The translations under genes were made by a program, and so were the position numbers. From Brachynemurus nebulosus (taxonomy: Eukaryota > Arthropoda > Insecta > Neuroptera > Myrmeleontidae), in NCBI GenBank assembly GCA_035578155.1, contig JAPWDM010000011.1:20498375-20562374 (forward strand): a DNA stretch of 64,000 nt. The letters are read 5' to 3'. This document shows positions 13,725-25,133 of the stretch, piece after piece. Below the pieces are notes generated by a model. That model was given only the letters and a program-made list of their open reading frames with translations, did not search any database and had not been told where the DNA came from. Positions within the stretch are counted from its first letter, which is position 1. Each line of letters opens with the position of its first letter.

Positions 13725-13727
<3 letters not shown>
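11043..13727. mobile_element. Foldback element with satellite-like arms, bounded by (TA)n
   Basis: The left end (GTTGCAGCTATATTGTCAAA) is inverted at the right end, and pairing continues through 11,043-11,131 plus 11,644-11,720 against 13,550-13,727. Inside, degenerate ~120-140-bp subrepeats run in one orientation at about 11,720-12,400 and in the opposite at about 12,650-13,550, around a ~250-bp spacer. Both ends abut (TA)n. The layout resembles Foldback/Galileo-type elements of flies. No transposase is visible, and a MITE is nested in the left arm. Confidence 0.65.
11131..11643. mobile_element. MITE nested in the foldback left arm
   Basis: Ends AAAGGGCCCCATACACG... and ...CGTGTATGGGGCCCTTT form ~35-bp inverted repeats. 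The arm sequence resumes on both sides, which shows it is a later insertion. The interior is rich in GATAC-type short repeats. Confidence 0.8.

Positions 13728-13811
<84 letters not shown>
13728..13811. repeat. (TA)n microsatellite
   Basis: TA array at the right border of the foldback element. Confidence 0.95.
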
Positions 13812-13815
<4 letters not shown>

Positions 13816-14560
13816 CGCCACGATAACTCTCGAACGAAACGTCTAATGCTTATGAAATTTTGTGTGCGGACTGGATTCTGAATTGGCTCGGCTAAGTTCG
13901 TTAGCCAGACACGTCGGATGCCCAGAAGTAGGTTTTCTGGCCATTTTTTATCATTCAATCCTATCATAAGACAGTTCGATTTTTACATCGTTGAAAAGGA
14001 AAACAAAAATTATGAAGAAAATATTCTTATAATTTTCTTTCTATTTTAAGTATTTTTCGAGAAAATGTAAATTTTCACCATTATATTAGTTTTCTTTCTT
14101 TGTTAGTCTAATAAGTAATTTATATTTATATCTCAGTTCTTTATGAAGTATAAAAATATTTCACTTTTTTATTAAAGAATTTTGTGAGAACAAGTGAAGT
14201 CTATTCACATACATGTGTTATAACACACATACATGTATAGAGTTTTGTTTCTCATTTATTGCATTATAATTAGCATGGTTCTATCTCAAGTTGAAAAATG
14301 AATATTAAACAGATTTTCTAAGCTAATGTAATGAAGAATTTTTTTTTTATTGAATAATTAAGTAAACAAGAAATTGAAGATTATGTTATGATATAATATT
14401 ATTAAATATGAAACAAAACAAAATATGTACAATGTACATATGTATGCACGGAAAAATATTTTGAATCGATTTTGAAAATTTTTTCACTAATAATTAATAA
14501 TGTTAAAAAATTAAACCATTTCAAATGGACTTAAGGTATTTTATGTGAGGTCAAGGTTTT
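13812..14560. other. Intergenic stretch, no supported gene
   Basis: Begins with a GC-richer 150-bp segment (GTGTCGCCACGATAACTCTC...) that looks like a repeat end, then AT-rich sequence. No gene seen. Confidence 0.45.
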
Positions 14561-14569
14561 CGGGACCTA

Positions 14570-15690
14570 AAAAGGCCAGAAATTAATTAACCAATCGATT
14601 TTAAAAATTTTTTCACAGTTAGTAAGTTAAAGTATTTGAATTAATTAATTAAATGATGTCCGCAAGAAGCTTACGGACTGCCATAAGTTATATGAGATCC
14701 TTAGAACCCTTTTCTTACTGTTAGAGTACTAGACTTGTATGAGTTTCGCCAGGATTTACTGATCCCATAATTGTAAAAAATAAACTAAACGACCAATTTT
14801 AAAAATTTCTTCACTGTTACAGAGCTAAACTATTTTAGATAGATTTAGAATACATTATGTAAGGTCCGCCAGGGTCCACAGGACCCAAAAGTGTCAAAAA
14901 TAAACTAACTGACCGATTTTGAAAATTTTTTCACTGTTACAGAGCTAAACTATTTTAGATAAATATAAATTACGTTATGTAAGGTCCACCAAGGTCCATA
15001 GAACCCAAAAGTGTCAAAAATAAACTAACTGACCGATTTTGAAAATGTTTTCACTGTTACAGAGCTTAACTATTTTAGATAAATATAGATTACGTTATGT
15101 AAGGTCTGCCAGGGTCCATGGGATCCAAAAGTGTCAAAAATAACTAACCGACCGATTTTGAAAATTTTTTCACTGTTACAGAGCTAAACTATTTTAGATA
15201 AATATAGATTACGTTATGTAAGGTCTGCCAGGGTCCATGGGATCCAAAAGTGTCAAAAATAAACTAACCGACCGATTTTGAAAATTTTTTCACTGTTGGG
15301 GAACTAAGCTATTTTGAATAGACATACATTACGTTATTTAGGGTTCGCCTAGGGTCCATGAGACCCAAAAGTGGTAAAAATAAACTAACCGACCGATTTT
15401 GAAAATTTTTTCACTGTTACAGAGCTAAACTATTTTAGATAAATATAGATTACGTTATGTAAAGTCTGCCAGGGTCCATCGGATCCAAAAGTGTCAAAAA
15501 TAAACTAACCGACCGTTTTTGAAAATTTTTTCACTGTTGGGGGAGCTAAGCTATTTTAGATACATATAGATTACGTTATGTAAGGTCTGACAGTGTCAGT
15601 AGGACCTAAAAGTGTCAAAAATAAAATAACTGACCGATTTTGAAACTTTTTTACTATTACCGAGGTAAACTATTTTAGATAGGTACAGGT
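14570..15690. repeat. ~120-bp tandem repeat, about nine units
   Basis: The phrase GACCGATTTTGAAAATTTTT recurs at about 14,790, 14,911, 15,031, 15,150, 15,270, 15,391, 15,511 and 15,631, with a more diverged copy at 14,590. This gives a period of 120-121 bp. Units share AGAGCTAAACTATTTTAGAT and AAAAGTGTCAAAAATAAACT. Copies near 14,900-15,600 are the most alike. Confidence 0.92.
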
Positions 15691-15757
15691 TGTGTTATCT
15701 GAGATCCACAACTGTCCTGCGGATGCAAATGCGGCGTAGAATGCTACACAACGGGTT

Positions 15758-15833
<76 letters not shown>

Positions 15834-16175
15834 CATAAAGTCCGCCTAGAATATACGGTCGAGCTGATTTTTTAATGAGGTCCACCGGGATCTTGCAGAT
15901 CCGAAAACGCCAGTGTTAAGCTATCGAACCGATGCTAAAAAATTTCTCACTGCTAGAGAACTAAATTATTTTAGATGGATACAACTATGCTGCACAAAAT
16001 TCGTTCGGGTTCTTGGGTCCCCAAAAATACCAAAACTAATTACCCAGTCGATTTTAAAAATTCTTTTACTCTTAGAAAGCTAAACTATTTTAAATAGGTA
16101 CAGGTCTTAGATGAGATCCGCCAGTGCCCAAGATTTGGAAATTCGCTATGTTATGCAGATGCTGCGACAGGGGTA
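15630..16175. repeat. Direct repeat of 20,010-20,590, copy 1
   Basis: The last tandem unit, a (TA)n array and the following segment (CATAAAGTCCGCCTA ... GATGCTGCGACAGGGGTAT) are repeated in the same orientation 4.4 kb downstream. The Jockey remnant lies between. Confidence 0.85.
15762..15831. repeat. (TA)n microsatellite
   Basis: TA array inside the duplicated segment, matching that at 20,168-20,245. Confidence 0.95.
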
Positions 16176-16759
16176 TTTAAAAATTATCGTTACCCACCCA
16201 GGCACGCCTACACATACCTATACATACATAGTGAAAAACATTAGGACCCACCGATCCAACATTGGAACCCACCAAGCATTGGACAACTTTTTAAAATTGT
16301 ATTTTATATCTGTATTGATAGGTAACACCACTGTGTTTATATTTCGGTGGTTCTGAAAATTGACACTAGGTGTCAGACGAGTGTTGTTTACTGTCTATTT
16401 GAAGTTGCTGTTCTTGTTATGTTGTTAACTTTCAACTGTAAAAAATATTTCGTTAACTCACAAAGTAAAGTAAGGGTATAATTTTCATATTTGGTTCATC
16501 ACTAAAGCAAATTCAGACATGAAAAAATTTTTTTAAAATGAAAAAAAATTTTTTTTTTTTTCAGACATGTTCATATGCCAGCTATTTCCTTAATTTCTTA
16601 ATTTAAAGTTTTGATACACGAGTTACCATAGTCTTCAAATTAGGATAACTTGAGCCCATTATAACTTTGGTATAAAATGGTGCAAGACTATACCAGAAGT
16701 TTGTTTTTAGGTCCCTAGAAACCGAAAATAATATTCACTAAAATTTATATAGGTATATA

Positions 16760-16761
<2 letters not shown>

Positions 16762-16845
<84 letters not shown>
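16762..16845. repeat. (TA)n microsatellite
   Basis: TA array preceded by the AATATTCACTAAAATT flank shared with the arrays at 2363 and 10,951. Confidence 0.95.
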
Positions 16846-16847
<2 letters not shown>

Positions 16848-16979
16848 TACATTCAAATATACCTACCTATGAGTTATGTGCGAAGCAGTACGTACATTAT
16901 AAATATGAGATGTACAGTAGTATAAAAAAGTCTTCAAACAAGTGTTATTTTTAGTGTTCTGTAATGAAATTGGTAAAAT

Positions 16980-17190
16980 AGTTTGTGTTCTGAAACAGAA
17001 AAAAATTTGTGTTCTGCGTAAAAAAAAACCAATGGTTAAAATTTTTGTGTTAAATAAGTAACACAACCCTGCGTTAATGTAACACTTCGTGTTTGTGTTA
17101 AATGAAAATTATTAACACAATTTCGATTTAACAGAATAAAAATGTTAACCTGTTTTAAACACAAAGGAAGTAACACAATATTTGTGTAGA
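16980..17190. repeat. Inverted repeat partner of 21,845-22,060
   Basis: A ~200-bp segment rich in GTGTTAA/TTAACACA words (including TTTTTGTGTTAAATAAGTAA) recurs inverted near 21,845-22,060. The two may be ends of one ~5-kb composite element or two independent copies. Confidence 0.75.
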
Positions 17191-17197
17191 GCAAAAG

Positions 17198-17325
17198 AAT
17201 GCTATAAGTACCTAACTTACTTTAGAATATATATCTACTAAAATATATATAATAAAAAAGATGAAAGTAATTCTTATTATTAAACAAAACCGAAAAATTA
17301 TAAGTTTTTCAGTTATTGACAAATA
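17198..17325. repeat. Direct repeat flanking the Jockey remnant, copy 1
   Basis: About 125 bp (TATAAGTACCT ... TTTTTCAGTTATTGAC) recur in the same orientation at 19,596-19,720, so the retroelement fragment is bracketed by this pair. Confidence 0.8.
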
Positions 17326-17466
17326 TAGTTTTATTAAACGTTTAAAAATGAAACAATTTTCTTACAGTTTAAGGTTATTTTGTTACAGATTCAGTTACAA
17401 AAAATCATGTAAGTTTATTTGAGATTGTATTATATAACATACAATCTCGTATTACATAACATACAA

Positions 17467-19176
17467 TTACGTCGTTGAGTGACCGGATCTGAAACCAGAT
17501 TGATCATTTGGGATTAGTTCATGTTCTTCTATGTGTGATAGAAGGCGGGTATGGATGACTTTTTCAAGGAGTTTGCTGATCGAGGGAAGCAGGCTGATAG
17601 GTCGGTAGCTGGTGGGGAGGTTGGGTGATTTTCCCGGTTTGGGAAGAGGAACAACTTTTGTCACTTTCCACTGTTGCGGAAAATAGCTGAGTTGTAAACA
17701 ACTGTTGAAGATGTGTTTCATCTGAAGAAGAGCTTTCTTCGGCAGCTTTTTCAGGTGCCGGTTGGAAATGGTGTCGGCGCCGGGGGCCTTACGATTTCTT
17801 GCTTTTCTAATGTGTTTACTGATCTCGCCCACAGTTGTGAGTTTGATAGTAGTCGGGAGGACAGACGCATTCGCGACTTCGGCTGCTGCTCGTGCAATAC
17901 CCTCGCTTTCACGTGGATGTGGCAGCTGCTCTCCGATGCGGTGCGCCTCCTGGAATGAATCCGCGATAATTTGGATTTTCTCCGAAGAATCTGTAACTAA
18001 CAAATTGTCTTTGTTTAGTGCCGGTATTGTCGCGTCACGTGGTTTGAACGAGCGAATTAGCTGCCAAAAGTCCTGGTTGGAGTCAATCCGCTGTTCAACG
18101 TAGTCGTTAAATAGTCGTCCGCGTTCGTCGCGTATTTTGTCACGTATCTGTCTGGTTAGGTCCGTCTGTAAATCCTTGTAATGTATCTGTCTTGTCCGCT
18201 GGTACAGTCGTCTTTGTCTGTTCCGTTCCCGGATTAGTTCAAGGATTTCGGGACTCGGGTTATAGGTGTATGCGCTGGGGACACGTTTGGTCGGGATACA
18301 ATGCTTACTGGCTTCGCCAATTTCGTGCTGCAGCTCCTCCAGGACAGTGTCGACATCACGAATAGTTTCAATATCCTTTCGAACATTGATACCTTCGTTT
18401 ATCATAGTCCTGAATTTGCTCCAGTCCGCATTAGCAAAGTCCGGCACTGTTACGGGTTTAGGTTTTTTCACAAGAAAGCAGAAGTCCGTAATGACAGGAA
18501 CGTGGTCGGATTCAGGTCCTTGGATGGTGTAGGTATGACAGGAACGGGTATTCATGTTTTTGGTGATGGTTAGATCGATGGTGTTGCAAAGGAGTCCTTC
18601 TGCTCGCGGGTAGTGTGTGGGACCGTCCGGGAACAGTAGTTCGGTTCTAGTCTCTTCGAGAAGCCGCATTAAAATCCTCCCGTTGCTGTTGATGTCAGTC
18701 GTTGCCTTATTCCACGCTGGGTGGAACGCGTTGAAGTCGCCAGTCAGTAGTGTATGAGGACTGCGGTCAAGGAGCTTCTCGAAGTCGTCCGCATCAATTT
18801 GGCCGGGTGTGTAGGCGGCGGTGACGATGAATGGTGGCGTCGCCTCGATCAGCACGCTGACATGTTCGGTCTGGATTTCGAGGTCCGGCATTGCACTATG
18901 CTTGACACCCCTACGGATGAGCAGTGCAACCCCCCCTCCTTTGCGGTCTTTTCTATCTCTACGGTGGATTTTGTAGCCTGGAACAGAAAAAGTTTTATTA
19001 GGTTTGAGTCAGGTCTCTGTGATGGCAGCAGCATCAACGTTGTGGGTGTGCAGCAGAGCGAGAAGTTCTTCTTTCTTCATCAAAAGACCACCGCCGATGT
19101 TCAGGTTGAGTAGGCGAAACCGCTTAGTTAAAGCGGCTGGCCCACTCGTAGATAGCAATGGCACGTTGGAAGCCAT
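17467..19176 (-). pseudogene. Jockey-like non-LTR retrotransposon ORF2, broken
   Basis: On the minus strand a frame opens at an ATG at 19,176, in a different frame overlapping the end of ORF1. It encodes an apurinic-type endonuclease: LNLNIGG at the start, an ITET motif, a PGY...GGGVALLIR block, GDFNAFHPAW, and SDHVPV. It continues into the N-terminal part of a reverse transcriptase (PISLLPSISKLLEKVI, SGFRSGHSTT). The Trp expected after ITET is a TGA stop at 19,009-19,011. The frame ends at 17,467 right after GHSTT, so the reverse transcriptase core and everything after are missing. Non-LTR copies are usually cut at the 5' end, so this 3' loss is unusual. It is dead sequence, GC-richer than its surroundings. 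The domain order fits the Jockey clade; the exact family is unknown. Confidence 0.9.
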
Positions 19177-19588
19177 CGGAGCAACTACGAAGTTTGCTGT
19201 TCAATTCACGAACAGACTGTATCATGGTTTTGATATCACATAACTGATTCAGTTGACTCAGCTCTGTGACGAGTGTGAAAAGATCATCCGATGATGATCC
19301 AGAACTGGATGTGGATGGGATTTGGGCTTGTGTTGGTTCAGGAGCGGGGGCGGGAATTCCTGGAGCTGGTGTAGGTGGTGGGGCAGGAGCTGTTGCTGAT
19401 GGCTTTTGTGAGGGACGTTTCCGCCGTTGTGGAAGTGCTGGGAAGTGGTGTGCGTTCTCCAGAACTGGGGCCGGTGCTGGAACAACTGGAGCAGGAGCTG
19501 TTGTTGCGGTCTTGAACCATGGGTTGAAAGTGGGGGCCGGTGCCGGAACGAATGCAGGTCGCTTTGGGGGCGTGCGCCTGGACTGCAC
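19124..19588 (-). pseudogene. Jockey-like ORF1, C-terminal remnant
   Basis: A 5'-truncated frame with no ATG. It encodes a Pro/Ala-rich tract (repeated PAPAP) and then a mixed segment ending in EWASRFN at a TAA at 19,124. It overlaps the ORF2 start by about 50 bp, as in two-ORF non-LTR elements. No zinc knuckles are visible in the surviving part. Identified mainly by its position before ORF2. Confidence 0.7.
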
Positions 19589-19595
19589 TCTTCGC

Positions 19596-19720
19596 TGGTA
19601 TAAGTACCTTATTTACATTGGAATATATATATGTACCCAAATATATAATAATAAAGATGAGAGTAGTTCTTATTATTAAACAAAACTGAAAAATTATAAG
19701 TTTTTTCAGTTATTGACCAT
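19596..19720. repeat. Direct repeat flanking the Jockey remnant, copy 2
   Basis: Same-orientation copy of 17,198-17,325, starting directly after the point where ORF1 is cut. Confidence 0.8.
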
Positions 19721-20009
19721 GTGACCCATGTCCATGGGACCCAAATATGTCAAAAATGAAATAAGTGGCCGATTTTGAAAATTTTTTTACTGCTACAGAG
19801 GTAAACTATTTTAGATGGATATAGCTTATATGTTGTATGAGGTCGGCCAGGGTCCTGAGATCTTAAAAGCACCAAAAATAAACTAACCGACCGATTTTGA
19901 AAATTTTTTCACTGTTAGAGAGCTAAACTATTTTAGATAGATATAGATTACGTTATGTCAGGTCCGACAGCGTCGGTGGGACCCAAAAGTGTAAAAAAAA
20001 ACTGACCCA

Positions 20010-20165
20010 TTTTAAAAAATTTTTCACTATTATAAAGGTAAACTATTTTAGATAGGTACAGGTTGTGTTATCTGAGATCCACAACTGTCCTGCGAATACA
20101 AATTCGGCGTAGAATGCTACACAACGAGTTTTGGAAATACTTTTACTCTTAAAAAGGTAAAATAT

Positions 20166-20246
<81 letters not shown>

Positions 20247-20590
20247 CATAAAGTCCGCCTAAAATATACGGTCGAGCTGATTTTTTAATGAGATCCACCG
20301 GGATCTTGCAGATCCGAAAATGCCAGAAATAAGCTACCGAACCGATTCTGAAAATTTTCTCACTGCTAGTGAACTGAATTATTTTAGATGGATACAACTA
20401 TGCTACACAAAGTCCGTTCGGGTTCTTGGGTCCCAAAAATACCATAAATAATTACCCAGCCGATTTTAAAAATTCTTTTACTCTTAGAAAGCTAAACTAT
20501 TTTAAATGGGTACAGGTCTTAGATGAGATCCGCCAGTGCCCAATATTTAGAAATTCGCTATGTTATGCAGATGCTGCGACAGGGGTATTA
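20010..20590. repeat. Direct repeat of 15,630-16,175, copy 2
   Basis: Same order: tandem-unit end, (TA)n at 20,168-20,245, and the CATAAAGTCCGCCTA segment to GATGCTGCGACAGGGGTAT. About three more ~120-bp units precede it at 19,727-20,030. Confidence 0.85.
20168..20245. repeat. (TA)n microsatellite
   Basis: TA array inside the duplicated segment. Confidence 0.95.
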
Positions 20591-20599
20591 TTTTTTACA

Positions 20600-21844
20600 A
20601 GTACCTACAAGTAACTTTAAACTCGTAATTTTTGGATCAGCAGTTTAAAAATTACGTGGAAAGGACGGTCTAAACAAGTTATTCACCATTTTGAAACTCA
20701 ATATTTCGCGAATGTCGCTAAAAATGGAACATAGTAAGAGAAACCTCAATTTTATTATTCTAGAATGGCGGAAATGATTTCAAGCTACAAGAATAATATT
20801 CAAATTTAAAGAATTGCTATTAAGCATTTCTCTAATGCTTAAAAAAGTTTCGACAGAACAGGATTAACCCACTTTGTGGCCCCTTCCTCCTCCACAAGAT
20901 ACAGAACACACAAAAAATATGTAACAATAAATAAAACAAAACTAAATAATATGAAAAACTAAAACAAATCTCAAATATTCTTCAAAATTCGCAGTGAAAG
21001 AATTTGTGTTAAAATTAACACATTTCACATGTCCAGAACGGTCCACTCAATTTTTTGTGTTATTTTAACACAAAGCATATGTGTCAAATCTTTACACAAG
21101 ATTTGTGTCAATGATTTAACACACAACAGGACATACATTTTGTGTTAATTTTACACAATTACTTAGTTATGATATAATTTTACCACAATGATGTATAAAA
21201 TTAACTGATTTAGAATGTAGAAGTTTACTCAGCAAATATGTTGGTATATTTTGACACTTTTTTTAAGTTAGTATTTTTTTTTATTTATTTATTAGTTATA
21301 AATGAAATGAAATAGTAAAAAAATTTTTCAGTTCTTAAACTTTTTTATTTAATATTTCTACGAGGTTGTGGTCTGATGAAGATAATGTTGAAGTAATACC
21401 CAAAAATTGTGAAGATCGTTGTCAAACTGAACGTGGAAGGCAAAATGGAACAACTACTCTTCCTTCTTTACCTGATTTTCTTTGCCCTTTGAATGTGTTC
21501 TGGAACGCCGAATATTCGATAATTATTTAATTAATTGAAGTAAATTCTGCAAACAAAGAAAAAAATTCAATCTATATTTTTAATTAACTTACCAATATTT
21601 AATATCTAAATAATTAAAACCAATTTAACCTTATAGGAATATTTTGCATTTGATTTTGAAATATTCCGTCTGCTTCTATACATAGATATGTTTCTGTTGA
21701 ACGCACGTCGCACAATATCCAATACTCCAATGATTGGCAATGATGCTACCGATGGTATTAGTTACCCTACCCCCGCTCTTTTAACTAAAGCAATATATAC
21801 GCACGAAACTAGTTTTTTGATGTTGGAAATACACAAATAAGTGT
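20600..21844. other. AT-rich repeat-like stretch, no gene
   Basis: At 21,000-21,165 many TTTGTGTTAA/TTAACACAAA words occur in both orientations, related to the inverted pair at 16,980 and 21,845. No coding frame with a recognisable domain. Confidence 0.55.
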
Positions 21845-22060
21845 ATTTATGACATTCTTTCGCATTTTATACAAACATTGTGGTATTTGTGTGTTGTTCA
21901 AAACAGATTAACATTTTAATTCTGTTAAATCAAAATTTTTATTAATATTTTCATTTAACACAAACACTAAATGTTACATTAACACAGGGTTGGGTTACTT
22001 ATTTAACACAAAAATTTTAACCACTTGTTTGTTTTTACGCAGAACACAAATTTTTTCACT
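21845..22060. repeat. Inverted repeat partner of 16,980-17,190
   Basis: Complement of the GTGTTAA-rich segment upstream of the Jockey remnant. Confidence 0.75.
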
Positions 22061-22463
22061 GTGTTCAACATAGACACTTTGACGGGGCCCTTCCAAAAAA
22101 CCAGACCTTAGCCATTTGTCTCATTTTCTATGCGATGATCCGGCCCTGCCTACTCATAGGTCACAAGATATAACCCTTTTATCTTAGGAATGATGCACGT
22201 ATAGCACTGTCAAGGATTCAAATTATCAGTTGACTTTTTATATTGATCCATCTTTTTCATTCGAACGTCTGGAAAAGATCAACGGTAAAAAAGGTCTACT
22301 AAACGCAATAATTGACATAAAGATTACATAATCTTCAATAGACATTTATTATATTTATTTATTATATTTATGAATGAATCTGTTTTTTGCTACATATATT
22401 AAGTATATCGTAATAATGAATAAATATTTGTATTATTAATAATAAAGATTAATAGGTACTAGA

Positions 22464-22651
22464 GTAGAATCTCTATTAACCGAAGAGCAATTTCACGTGA
22501 AAATTTCTTTTAAATCAAATACTCCGAAATTTTACACAGAGTCATCATATATAGTGCTCCACTTCTTCGTTAAAGGACTCAAAATGCGTCATTTTCATAT
22601 TTAAATGGAAATCGCGTGACAATGCTGTTCGGTTAACAGAGTTTTCATTGT
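22464..22651. mobile_element. Degenerate pogo/Tigger-like MITE
   Basis: Ends AGAATCTCTATTAACCGAA and TTCGGTTAACAGAGTTTTCA are imperfect inverted repeats of the type seen in pogo/Tigger MITEs. Short, non-coding, boundaries approximate. Confidence 0.5.
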
Positions 22652-22936
22652 AAAAAGATTAATTTGCGTCAGTTGTGATCTCTGTTGTGATTTTTCCATT
22701 TCTATAATGCTATGGCAAGCAACTACATTCACCTAGTATGTTTATAAACTGATGACGACTTTAGAATTTTTCCTCAAACAGGAAAATAAGATGAAGCGCG
22801 TCTTATTTGAATAATTGAATACCGTTTGCAGATGCATCGTTTAAAATTTTCTAAACGCTTAATAAAATTATTAATTAGTTATAATAATTTTACAGAGATG
22901 GAACCAGCTTGATTATTTTGCAGTTATTTCACTAAC

Positions 22937-24459
22937 AAGGAGATGCACCCAGAGTGAAATTCGGGATTTTAATGAAACTTCGCTGGTGTGCAGAACAGGC
23001 AAAAATAAGGGACCCGTATTTTTTTTTATCGGCCATCTTCCACGTTTATGGGGTGAAACCAGCCCCTAAAGTTGGGGGTTCAAATCGTATTTCTTAAGAT
23101 ATTTCGAAAACTATAAGCGATAGAGGAAAACTTTAAATTGACGATATGTTACTCTTTAAAAGACCTATCCACTTGTATAGGTTAAACCAGGTTCGGGTTC
23201 ATAAGAGGGGCTGGAGGGGTGAAAATGGCGCTAAATTTTCTTGTACAGCCTGAATGCTTCAATATATCAAATTTTTGCCACCATAAATAGAAAGAGCACC
23301 AAAAATTAGGAGATACCTGTTTTTGCGTTTTTTCGAATTTTGTGTCGTATCCAAGCCAAATAAGGAAGAAAAAAATTGGGTAGATTATATTCCATTATTA
23401 TTTATTGCAAATACGTTCTATATTTTTTTATTTTTATGTTTATTTTCATCACGAAAATGTAAATTTTCACTTTTCCATAATGATTCATGTATTTTTCAGT
23501 ACTTTTTATATCTATTTCTACCAAAGTCTCTGGTCTGCAAGTGTTAATGAATGTTCAACAAGAAGCAATAATCTTCCGTTCAACAACTGCCTTTATCTTC
23601 TTACAAATTCATTATTAACCAAATAAATATGGTTAGTTTCTTTCTCAACATTCAAACTATTTTTCTTATTCTTTTTGTATGTTTTATAGATGTCAACCCC
23701 ATTTACCAAATCGCAAAATTTATTACAAAGCACCGGAACAGTTAGCGAAAGAGATTATTGCTTCTTGTCGAGCATTCATTAACACAAGCACACCAGAGAA
23801 CTTTAACTTTCGCAGAAATAGGTATAAAATATATCGAATATGAAGTAACAAAATGTACCTACACATGGCTAAATTACCAATTAACTTGGTACTGAAATGT
23901 ATATGAATCATTATCGGAAAGTAAAAATTTTAATTTTCATGATGAAAATCAACATAAAAATAAAAAAAAATATAGAACGTATTTGCAATCAATAATAATG
24001 CAATATAATCTACTCTATTTTCTTTTTCCTTATTTGGCTTGGATATTACACATATTTCGAAAAAACGCAAAAATACGTATCCTATCATTTTTGGTGCTTT
24101 TTCTATTTATGATGGCAAAAATTTGATACATTGAACCATTCAGGCTGCACAAGAAAATTTACCCCCATTTTCACCCCTTCAGCCCCTCTTATGAACCCGG
24201 ACCTGGTGTAACCTATACAAGTGAATGGGTCTTTCGAAGAGTAACATTTCGTCAATTCAAAGTTTTCCTCTATCTCTTATAGTTTTCGAGATATCTTAAG
24301 AAATACGATTTGAACTCCCAACTTTAGGGGCTGATTTCACCCCCTAAACGTGGAAGATGGCCGATAAAAAAAAAAAAAACGGGTCCCTTATTTTTGCCTA
24401 TTCTACACACCAGCGAAGTTTCATCAAAATCTCGAATTTCACTCTGGATGCATCTCCTT
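22937..24459. mobile_element. Foldback element, ~0.7-kb arms
   Basis: Starts AAGGAGATGCACCCAGAGTG and ends with the near-complement. Pairing continues for most of each half around a centre near 23,650-23,700, which makes it a near-complete palindrome of 1.5 kb. It includes GGGTGAAACCAGCCCCTAAA and its inverse. Reading frames at 23,323-23,626 are AT-rich and appear only because of the palindrome. A related shorter element lies at 57,885-58,430. Confidence 0.85.
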
Positions 24460-25133
24460 GTAAGTAAATAGGCAGTACATTTATAATAATGAGGCAATTA
24501 CATTTATATTGTTATACCTGATATGATAAAATATATTACAAAATTCTCAACTATTTGTTCAATGCCAATGTAATTCTGATTACAGATTAGTTGTTATACG
24601 AATAGGTTGTATAGTATATAATATATTATGTATATTGTCTTTAACCCTTAGTTGGTCTATTGGGGTACAATTCCAATTTTACTTTTTCAGTTATTTTTTT
24701 TAAATGTAATTGTTACTACTGAACTGTAACCACCATGTACATATTCTCAACTGACATTAACGTAGTTGCTCCGAGATAGTCAGGTACAAAAGTATATCTC
24801 AGCGAAAAAATTCTCTTTTATCAAAAATTAAATAATGCATTAATATTCTTCAGCATTGTTGAGAAAGCGTTGTAACAACGTTGTAAAATGATATTTATAA
24901 ATTATATTTCAAAAAGGCGCGGTGAATAATTTTTATTTCTTATTAATTAAATGTAGTTTGTAACTTTGTGTTTTATAACATATTAAATTTTTATCAAATT
25001 CCTTGGACACGTTTTCATTTTATTCAAAAAAAAAATAGAGTTTTCCTATAAGAGCCCGTGTTAAAATTACAAAACTTTGAAATCGTTTTTCTCAAAACTG
25101 GGGTAGTCAATTTTAATCGGAATATGTTCGTAT

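Noticed and set aside
17713..19679. Plus-strand frames of 79-137 codons, including a Gly/Ala-rich one
   Set aside because: They are complements of the GC-rich Jockey ORF1/ORF2 remnants on the minus strand.
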